NCBI GenBank assembly: GCA_903860855.1
Contig: CAIOSF010000110.1
Span: 1 to 5,815, forward strand
Source of the DNA: an uncultured Alphaproteobacteria bacterium
GTDB lineage: Bacteria > Pseudomonadota > Alphaproteobacteria > Rickettsiales > Midichloriaceae
Direction of reading: 5' to 3'
DNA length: 5,815 nt
Shown here piece by piece: positions 1 through 4,786 of the stretch; the stretch's first letter is position 1, and each line of letters starts with the position of its first letter. Made by a program: the position numbers and the translations under genes. The notes beneath the pieces were generated by a model. It searched no databases. It worked only from the letters and a program-made list of their open reading frames with translations, and had not been told where the DNA came from.

Positions 1-34
1 ATTGCAGCCAATGTAGATCACATAGGCTGAGTCC

Positions 35-367
35 ATGCAAGATACTGATAATAACTCAGATTAGAAGAGCGAAAATAAAATAGTCTTATTTGAGGAATTG
101 TTTAGTAACAAGGCTAAAGGGTTCACTAGGAGCTTATTAAACATGCCATGTGAATCCAAGGAGGGGTGTGGTGGTCTTAGGAGTGATTTAGCGATTAGCA
201 ACCATGGTTTCGTTGATATTCGTATAGATGTAGTAAAATTGCTAATAAGAGATCTTGTATAAGTGGTGCTGCAAGACTACAGGATAGACTTCATATTGAA
301 ACAGAATTTTGCAATGTTCACGGCAATTGCGCCGATCTATCACAGACAAGCAGCAAAAAGTGCTTGA
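35..367 (+). pseudogene. Upstream, broken part of a TPR-type gene
   Basis: The frame containing the ATG at 35 reads like protein for most of this stretch, but is interrupted by TAG at 62-64 and TAA at 260-262 and ends at TGA 365-367. The segment between the first two stops includes the stretch FEELFSNKAKGF and ends IDVVKLLIRDLV. After the TAA the same frame continues with QNFAMFTAIAPIYHRQAAKSA. It then meets the downstream frame, which starts reading sensibly at LNFYRETVDKIKD. A single frameshift near 340-366 would join YHRQAAKSA to LNFYRET as one helical stretch, as expected inside a TPR array. I infer a former longer gene inactivated by two stops and one frameshift. No family can be named for the N-terminal part. 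The reading is judged by eye, and the competing frame open from 217 cannot be excluded. Confidence 0.45.
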
Positions 368-759
368 ATTTCTATCGTGAGACTGTAGATAAGATCAAAG
401 ATAGATGTGTTGACGGTATTATGCAATATCAGGCTGCTAAGATACTAGCAAAGGCTTATGTAGGCAGCGGTAATATTTACTATAAAGAAAAAAATCCTAA
501 AGAAGCAAGTAGATGTTATAAGGATGCTCTGGTCATCCACAAGATTTGGAAGAAATCAAAGGAAGAGAACGATAGCATCAATCTTTGTCTAGATAAAAAC
601 GGAAATAGCTTCTCTCCTTCATTTGCTAAAGATTCTTATGAATGTGAGTTAATGCAAAGAATAGCCATCTGTTACTTCCAGAGATTTCAGTATAGTCGTT
701 GCATGCAGTATTATAAAGCTGCGCTCAAGCGGATGCCGGAGGAATATAAGTTTATCTAA
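364..759 (+). CDS. TPR-repeat protein fragment, probably the 3' remnant of a broken gene
   Basis: This is an open frame of 131 codons with a TTG as first candidate start. No convincing ribosome binding site precedes it, and the frame is open back to 217, so the start is probably an artefact of decay. Two tetratricopeptide-like helix pairs are visible. The first is around residues 25-60, with GNIYYKEKNPKEASRCYKDAL matching the G-x-x-Y...A...Y..AL spacing in its central part. The second is around residues 95-127, with IAICYFQRFQYSRCMQYYK followed by AALKRMP. TPRs are protein-protein interaction scaffolds, common in intracellular bacteria; nothing shows a specific partner. The frame ends in tandem TAA TAA stops (757-762), which looks like a genuine gene end. 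The fragment could still be expressed as a short protein, but the sequence upstream favours a pseudogene. Confidence 0.5.
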   Translation: MNFYRETVDKIKDRCVDGIMQYQAAKILAKAYVGSGNIYYKEKNPKEASRCYKDALVIHKIWKKSKEENDSINLCLDKNGNSFSPSFAKDSYECELMQRIAICYFQRFQYSRCMQYYKAALKRMPEEYKFI

Positions 760-779
760 TAATAGCAAAGGATCAGACG

Positions 780-804
780 ATGGGGGATGGTGCTGCCCCA
801 TTTT
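780..804 (+). terminator. Weak hairpin with short T run after the TPR gene
   Basis: ATGGGG (780-785) pairs perfectly with CCCCAT (796-801) around a 10-base loop, and TTTT (801-804) follows. It lies about 20 bases after the double stop of the TPR frame, where a Rho-independent terminator would be expected. The T run is only four bases, so termination would be weak. The hairpin is seen directly; its role is inferred. Confidence 0.4.
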
Positions 805-1140
805 GATACCAAGTTCCCGCTTTTAGCTACTGCCGCTCCTCCCTCATTGCATTATTTATTTAATTTGACTTAGCCTTGTCTATTGTATTTAAACTCCATC
901 CATTTCGTGTGGGAGACTGGTGCGAGATGCTAGTTTCATTTTAGCTATTACTACGTCGTGTGGTCGTCTCATCTACTTGCTATCACATCCCTATTACTCG
1001 GCCACCACACGCAAGCTCGCTGATGCGTAAAATCAATCCACCACTCTTGACGCATTTCGGTGGCAAATTGAATACCGTTTTTTGCTTGCTCACCACAACT
1101 TGTCATACTGAATCGTACACCAGACAAGAAAAGACTTAGT
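805..1140. other. Intergenic region with inverted repeats, no convincing gene
   Basis: This 336-base stretch separates the TPR remnant from the end of rpsP. No homologue of rimM or trmD, common downstream neighbours of rpsP, could be read here. Its second half looks more GC-rich than its surroundings and is full of complementary segments: CGTGTGGT (957-964) with ACCACACG (1004-1011), GAGAC (912-916) with GTCTC (966-970), ATGCGT (1023-1028) with ACGCAT (1050-1055), and CCACC (1038-1042) with GGTGG (1059-1063). Short open frames exist on both strands, for example + strand 945-1139 with about 64 codons and minus-strand frames over 975-1090. They overlap one another and none resembles a known protein. 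It could be a degraded mobile element, a repeat or a structured RNA. Confidence 0.5.
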
Positions 1141-1398
1141 CTAAACTGAGAGTAATCCCATGCGTTTTAGAAAAACGGCTACTTTATCGGTAGGTTGGGC
1201 TCCAACAGATAACCAATAAGTCGCCTTATCCTTGTCTATTGCGACACGATTAGATGCATCTGTCGCTAACAGAGGATTATATGTCCCAATTTTCTCCAGG
1301 AACTTCCCATCTCTCGGTGACGTACAATTCGCAACCACTACATGGTAAAAAGGTTTTTTCTTTGCGCCAGCTCTAGCCAATCTGATTTTTACTGCCAT
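1141..1398 (-). CDS. rpsP: 30S ribosomal protein S16
   Basis: This encodes the complete small-subunit protein S16 (85 residues; the family is usually 80-90), which binds 16S rRNA early in 30S assembly. The N-terminus carries the family signature: [20 protein letters not shown], then [17 protein letters not shown] at about residues 27-43. The central part has the expected [19 protein letters not shown] stretch before a short C-terminus. The start is the ATG at 1398; only a weak purine stretch (AAAGA) lies just upstream. A near-consensus promoter lies about 45 bases upstream. In many proteobacteria rpsP is followed by rimM, trmD and rplS. Here it is followed on its strand by a non-coding stretch, so it appears monocistronic. 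The identification is firm from sequence alone. Confidence 0.97.
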   Translation of the reverse strand: MAVKIRLARAGAKKKPFYHVVVANCTSPRDGKFLEKIGTYNPLLATDASNRVAIDKDKATYWLSVGAQPTDKVAVFLKRMGLLSV

Positions 1399-1440
1399 TC
1401 TTTGATCTAATACTATTCATTAATATAGTTTAACCAGGGC

Positions 1441-1470
1441 ATTATAACCGTAATCTTGGGTTTTTGTAAA
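1441..1470 (-). promoter_or_regulatory. Sigma-70-type promoter for rpsP
   Basis: Reading the minus strand, the -35 element TTTACA (1465-1470, five of six consensus bases) and the -10 element TATAAT (1441-1446, perfect) are separated by 18 bases. Transcription would start near 1434, giving a leader of about 36 bases before the rpsP ATG. It is the best promoter match noticed in the window and supports independent transcription of rpsP. Confidence 0.75.
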
Positions 1471-1504
1471 TAAGGTTGTTTACCATTTCCAAAAATTGAT
1501 ACCT

Positions 1505-1556
1505 GGTAATAAACCCTCACATGTTATTTGAGGGATTTCCACAGTTTATTGGGGCT
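1505..1556 (-). pseudogene. Relic of the N-terminus of the large unknown gene
   Basis: Read on the minus strand, this stretch gives INCGNPSNNM followed by a stop. It matches MNCGNPQNSM at residues 14-23 of the 232-codon frame that starts at 4027. At the DNA level the shared bases cluster between 1508 and 1550 and correspond to about 3947-3990. Similarity fades towards 1505 on one side. On the other side it runs directly into the second relic. It is too short to be a gene and is read as debris of a paralogous copy, lying just upstream of the rpsP promoter. Confidence 0.6.
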
Positions 1557-1709
1557 GCATCAATGGATAGATATTGCTATTGCCAACAGCATTGATCATT
1601 TCTGAGAATACTGTCTGCATTTGTGTTAGTGTTGTGTTTTGAGCCGCATTCAGGCTCAGTGAAGTTACAAGAGTACTACAATTATTTGAATTTTGTTGGA
1701 TGGTAACTC
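1557..1709 (-). pseudogene. Relic copy of the middle of the large unknown gene
   Basis: The minus strand encodes about 50 residues beginning VTIQQNSNNCSTLVTSLSL and including TQMQTVFSEMINAVGN and NIYPLMQ. These match residues 57-107 of the 505-codon frame (ITAQQNSNSFNNL..., NNNIYPLLQ). The DNA counterpart is about 3038-3191. Over 146 bases there are no insertions or deletions and identity is about three quarters by eye, with protein identity about 70%. Many replacements are conservative (V/I, S/N, A/T). The fragment therefore probably comes from a paralogue that diverged while still translated, not from a fresh copy of the neighbour. It stops at TAA about 1549-1551. Both ends are abrupt: dut-derived DNA lies on one side and an N-terminal fragment on the other. 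Confidence 0.8.
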
Positions 1710-1771
1710 CAACTTACTTTATTCTACAATCATCTGGGCTATCCTCATACCCCTAGTGATACTGAACTTTT
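1708..1771 (-). pseudogene. Relic fragment of dut
   Basis: The minus strand reads [15 protein letters not shown] followed by E and a stop. This corresponds to residues 116-130 of the intact dUTPase nearby ([15 protein letters not shown]), including conserved motif IV. The DNA match is to about 4190-4261, with roughly five substitutions and one 8-base deletion (the bases at about 4206-4213 are missing). The motifs containing the catalytic Asp and the uracil pocket (II, III) and the C-terminal motif V are absent, so it cannot encode an active enzyme. The dut relic is less diverged than the adjoining relic of the large gene. Confidence 0.85.
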
Positions 1772-1784
1772 AAATATGGGAGAT

Positions 1785-1833
1785 GGTTAGGGCATATTGA
1801 CTTATGCTCTTACTAGCAATCTATAGCCCTACC
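1785..1833. other. Inverted repeats downstream of the large gene
   Basis: TAGGGC (1788-1793) pairs with GCCCTA (1826-1831), extended by GG/CC after a one-base bulge. Nested inside is a tighter hairpin, AGGGCATA (1789-1796) with TATGCTCT (1803-1810), which has one G-T pair and a six-base loop. Both lie immediately past the stop of the 505-codon minus-strand frame, where a transcript end is expected. No T run follows on either strand, so a Rho-independent terminator is not demonstrated. It may be a processing or Rho-dependent signal, or chance. Confidence 0.3.
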
Positions 1834-1838
1834 AATAG

Positions 1839-3356
1839 TCAAAAAATCTCGGCAAGCTGAAATCCAGCATTGATCGCATCATCGAGCGAGGTGCCACCTC
1901 CACCACCTGCTGCTAACGCAGCTACAGAACTTTGTATTTGTTGTAACGTTCCCTCTACATTAACAAGTTCTTTGTTAACCATTACCAACTGCTGATCGAT
2001 ATTTAATAGTGTCGCCTCAATATTGTTCAAATTGCTATTCACTTGTTGTACTTGAGTATATATCCCGCTAAGAAATGAGAGGGATGCTTGAGTGGATAAC
2101 TGAGCAGCCATACCATTGGATTGGGCTGTGATATCCATTTGTAGGGCTTGGGAAAGGCCTATACTATAAGTTTCTTCCGTGTATGCTGGAGCAAAGCCGT
2201 TTAGGAGCTGCTGATATAGGCTTGGTATTTGCGAGCCAGAAGGTGATGATATAGAGACGTTGGGATATGATGCAATGAAGTCAGCATAATCAAAGCACGC
2301 TTTTGTAACACTTGCTGGTTGAGATGGAGCAACACAGCTTGGTAACTGAGCTAGTTGCGCCTCTAAGCTGACCAGCTGATTTGACCAAGCGATACATTCT
2401 GTTAGATAATAAGCCTCATAGTTATATCTTAGCACCATTATTTTACATGTCGGTAGAGTGTCCCAACTTTGGTTATAAGCTGGCCCTCCCGCTTGCTGAT
2501 ACTGTTGCCCGCAGGGAGTACAATCAAATATCCCATTCATCGAATTTTGTATTGACGTTATCTGTCCTTGTATATTTTGCAGGCAGTTATTATATATAGC
2601 TAGCTCTACAGTATAATATGACGGGATACCAGGTGTATTGATATATTCGTTACATTGCGAGTACAAATTATATAACTGATTTAGCTGAGTATAATAAGGT
2701 GCGCCCGAGCCACCAGCGTTCAGAGAGTTTTGGAAGTCTGATGGCGTATGAAAACTTAGGCTGAAACCATAGCTTGCAGCCAAACTTGTCCAACCAGTTG
2801 AGCAGACAGTGAAAACGTGACCACGATCATTCTCGTTAGTAATCGTCCCGGCACAGTAGAAAGGTTGACTATTACTCATATAAACAGCAATGCTAGCCAA
2901 GCTAGGGAGAAAGCCACATATTCCACCCAGAATTGATTGCCCAACTGTGCCGGTAAAACCAATATCCATACCGTAGTGAGCGCCACCAGATGCATCACTT
3001 GGATCATTGTTGAGAAGGTCATATAGACCACTTAGCTGTAACAAAGGATAGATATTGTTATTACCAACAGCATTGATCATCTCTGAGAATACTGTTTGCA
3101 TTTGAGTCAAAGTTGCTGCTTGGGTTGTATTCAAACTCAATTGCGTTATGAGATTATTGAATGAATTAGAGTTTTGTTGAGCGGTAATTCCACTTATCGC
3201 CGTTTCAAATGCCATATACATGACAGGAGCTAAGCTTTCAATATTAACCGTTGGTGCAAATTGGTCTGGGATTATGGTGAAGTTACCAACCAAACCAGCA
3301 GTGGCAGCAGGGCCAGCACTAGCTAGACTTATGGTATTTGCAGATCTCCAAAGCAT
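1839..3356 (-). CDS. Unrecognised Cys-rich protein with C-terminal coiled coil (C-terminal two thirds of a frameshifted gene)
   Basis: This frame of 505 codons has a first ATG lying inside the end of the upstream frame (28-base overlap) without a ribosome binding site. It is best read as the continuation of that frame after a one-base shift. I do not recognise the family. The composition is unusual, rich in Asn, Gln, Ser, Tyr and Leu. Eleven cysteines fall at residues 147, 168, 185, 235, 258, 279, 282, 304, 321, 341 and 354, including a CTPC pair, which suggests disulfides and an extracytoplasmic location. Residues about 430-480 form a regular heptad coiled coil with I, L or V spacing (VQQVNSNLNNIEATLLNIDQ onward). 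A run of five glycines and a short tail ending AEIF follow. No clear membrane span, nucleotide-binding or enzyme motif is visible. Residues 57-107 recur as a relic at 1557-1709, so this is a gene family. A surface, secreted or secretion-apparatus role is only inferred. Confidence 0.7.
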   Translation of the reverse strand: MLWRSANTISLASAGPAATAGLVGNFTIIPDQFAPTVNIESLAPVMYMAFETAISGITAQQNSNSFNNLITQLSLNTTQAATLTQMQTVFSEMINAVGNNNIYPLLQLSGLYDLLNNDPSDASGGAHYGMDIGFTGTVGQSILGGICGFLPSLASIAVYMSNSQPFYCAGTITNENDRGHVFTVCSTGWTSLAASYGFSLSFHTPSDFQNSLNAGGSGAPYYTQLNQLYNLYSQCNEYINTPGIPSYYTVELAIYNNCLQNIQGQITSIQNSMNGIFDCTPCGQQYQQAGGPAYNQSWDTLPTCKIMVLRYNYEAYYLTECIAWSNQLVSLEAQLAQLPSCVAPSQPASVTKACFDYADFIASYPNVSISSPSGSQIPSLYQQLLNGFAPAYTEETYSIGLSQALQMDITAQSNGMAAQLSTQASLSFLSGIYTQVQQVNSNLNNIEATLLNIDQQLVMVNKELVNVEGTLQQIQSSVAALAAGGGGGTSLDDAINAGFQLAEIF

Positions 3357-4027
3357 TGAAAAACATTTGCAGCTGCAAGGCCGTACAGCACAGTCCCCAA
3401 GTATTGATCATTTTGTACCCCAGGCCCAAATGGCACAGCGTTTAGACCTGGATAATAACCATTGTAATTAATTGCAGGAAGCGAAGGGATCGATTGAAAA
3501 TTTACTGAATCAACATTATATAGGCCTGGCATGGCTAGGTAATCCCCACTCTGCTCCCCATCTCCATCAATATAGTAGACAGCATTAAACAAAGTATTCG
3601 CTATACCAGCCCAGTTTGCAGCCTCCGAACCAGAGAGAGGAGCGTATTTAGGATCGGCAACTAGAGCCTGCATCATCGATTGCAAGGAAATCTGACCGAA
3701 GTTCCATGATCCCAAGTCATCTGAAAGACGATTTTGTAATATCGCCTGTAAGGCAGGGTTCTGGGTTTCCCACAAATATACAGGAGAATAGGCATATTGC
3801 ATATTGTATCCCAGGTTCATCAAGAGCATATTGGCAGCGCATTGGATGACGGCGTCTGCCTGATACTGAGTTGCCCCAGGTGGGTCATCATATGCGATGA
3901 GTTGGGCATTAGTGTATACTTGGGTTGCATTATTTATGACATTACACATAAATGCTTGCATGCTATTTTGGGGATTTCCGCAGTTCATGAGGGGGTGATC
4001 AACCATGTTTAATCTATCTATTAACAA
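3329..4027 (-). CDS. Unrecognised protein, N-terminal third of the frameshifted gene
   Basis: This frame of 232 codons starts at TTG 4027; ATG codons at residues 8 and 14 are alternatives, and none has a good ribosome binding site. A stop at 4043-4045 closes the frame upstream. No signal peptide is visible, which is odd if the protein is exported; the true N-terminus may have been lost. Features seen are MNCGNPQNSMQAFMC near the start (Cys 16 and 28), Cys 63, a predicted helical stretch at about 53-75, and the acidic turn YYIDGDGEQSGDY around 151-163. The last nine residues after ANVF (QCFGDLQIP) look out of frame. Restoring one base in the T run (A5 on the given strand, 3359-3363) gives AAANVFSMLWRSANTISLAS and runs straight into the 505-codon frame, for a joined product of about 738 residues. 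It lies 96 bases downstream of dut on the same strand. The function is unknown. Confidence 0.65.
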   Translation of the reverse strand: MLIDRLNMVDHPLMNCGNPQNSMQAFMCNVINNATQVYTNAQLIAYDDPPGATQYQADAVIQCAANMLLMNLGYNMQYAYSPVYLWETQNPALQAILQNRLSDDLGSWNFGQISLQSMMQALVADPKYAPLSGSEAANWAGIANTLFNAVYYIDGDGEQSGDYLAMPGLYNVDSVNFQSIPSLPAINYNGYYPGLNAVPFGPGVQNDQYLGTVLYGLAAANVFQCFGDLQIP

Positions 4028-4062
4028 TTTATAAATACTACTTTAAGATGAGCTAACTGACA

Positions 4063-4080
4063 AATGAACCAGAGTTCATT
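4063..4080. other. Perfect hairpin between dut and the large gene
   Basis: AATGAAC (4063-4069) and GTTCATT (4074-4080) form a perfect 7-bp stem with a four-base loop, 43 bases past the dut stop codon and about 36 bases before the TTG start of the large gene. It could be a weak dut terminator (only a short T-rich tail follows on the minus strand) or a dyad operator. The symmetry is directly visible; its function is not. Confidence 0.35.
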
Positions 4081-4123
4081 CCCATAAAACTAGAATTATA
4101 TCCTGCTATAATTGATGATAGGC

Positions 4124-4603
4124 CTAGATCCCTGTTGAGCCAAAGCCGCCATCTCCCCTAACGGTATCAGTAAGTTCATCGACCAAATTCCAACTTATTT
4201 TATTATAAGGAGCTACAATCATCTGAGCTATCCTCATACCGCGAATGATACTGAACTTTTCTGTCCCAAGGTTGATTAATGAGATGAATATCTCACCGCG
4301 ATAATCAGCATCGACCGTACCTGGAGCATTAGTTACGGTGACTCCATGTTTTAGTGCAAGACCTGATCTAGGACGGATCTGAGCTTCATATCCATCTGGC
4401 AAGGCGATCGCGATACCAGTTGGTACCAAAACACGTTCTGATGGATGGATTTCAATATCTATGCATGAGCAAAGGTCCATGCCAGCACTATGGATCGTTG
4501 CATAGCTTGGTAGAGGAAGATCTCCTATATGAGGTAAGCGTTTGATCGCCACTTGCACTAGGTAGGGTCTTTGTTGTTGCTCAATCGACATAATAGTAAC
4601 CAT
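4124..4603 (-). CDS. dut: Deoxyuridine 5'-triphosphate nucleotidohydrolase (dUTPase)
   Basis: This enzyme hydrolyses dUTP to dUMP and pyrophosphate, keeping uracil out of DNA and supplying the precursor for dTMP synthesis. All five motifs of the homotrimeric family are present and in order: I AGMDL (40-44), II RSGLA (79-83), [14 protein letters not shown] (95-105, with Asp98 as the expected catalytic base), [11 protein letters not shown] (121-129) and [11 protein letters not shown] (149-158). Length (159 residues) is normal, so the gene looks complete and functional. ATG at 4603 is taken as start; a second ATG lies four codons on. AAGGA at 4618-4622 is 14 bases upstream, a longer spacing than usual. 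The sequence resembles alphaproteobacterial and rickettsial dUTPases. The gene is divergent from the membrane-protein gene to the right. A fragment of dut is duplicated at 1708-1771. Confidence 0.96.
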   Translation of the reverse strand: MVTIMSIEQQQRPYLVQVAIKRLPHIGDLPLPSYATIHSAGMDLCSCIDIEIHPSERVLVPTGIAIALPDGYEAQIRPRSGLALKHGVTVTNAPGTVDADYRGEIFISLINLGTEKFSIIRGMRIAQMIVAPYNKISWNLVDELTDTVRGDGGFGSTGI

Positions 4604-4651
4604 AACTATATATCAGATCCTTTTTTCAAAAATTCAGGAACTGATATTATT

Positions 4652-4679
4652 GATATATATGAGCTCATCCTTATGTCAT
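4652..4679 (-). promoter_or_regulatory. Possible dut promoter
   Basis: On the minus strand ATGACA (4674-4679, five of six -35 bases) and TATATC (4652-4657, four of six -10 bases) are 16 bases apart. This would give a leader of about 40 bases before the dut ATG. The region is very AT-rich, so chance matches are likely. Confidence 0.3.
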
Positions 4680-4691
4680 ATACTCGCGCAT

Positions 4692-4720
4692 TTGACAATT
4701 AATATAATGCTAGTTATTTT
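4692..4720 (+). promoter_or_regulatory. Promoter-like element before the membrane-protein gene
   Basis: A perfect -35 hexamer TTGACA (4692-4697) is followed after exactly 17 bases by TATTTT (4715-4720, four of six -10 bases). Transcription would begin near 4727, about 60 bases before the proposed GTG start of the downstream gene. A perfect TATAAT at 4703-4708 is only five bases from the TTGACA and cannot pair with it as a promoter. Confidence 0.45.
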
Positions 4721-4786
4721 GGAATCAATCATACATAGCATACCCATTTATATGCACGGTATAGTTATATTCCCCATGCTATCATA

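Noticed and set aside
945..1139. Possible small + strand gene of about 64 codons
   Set aside because: It has no early start codon or ribosome binding site, and competing frames on both strands over the same bases are equally plausible.
2381..2599. Open frame of 72 codons on the + strand
   Set aside because: It lies wholly inside the 505-codon minus-strand gene, has no ribosome binding site and no recognisable motif.
3220..3471. Open frame of 83 codons on the + strand
   Set aside because: It is antisense to the junction of the two frames of the large gene; the low-complexity translation mirrors the opposite strand.
3797..4012. Open frame of 71 codons on the + strand
   Set aside because: It is antisense to the 232-codon frame, without a start signal or family resemblance.
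1839..4027. Assignment of the large gene to a Dot/Icm component such as IcmX, or to a phage tail fibre
   Set aside because: Only general features (Cys residues, coiled coil, presumed periplasmic or exterior location) are shared; no motif could be aligned and no secretion or phage gene is nearby.
4692..4708. TTGACA with TATAAT as one promoter
   Set aside because: The elements are only five bases apart, so they cannot act together; the -10 at 4715-4720 has correct spacing.
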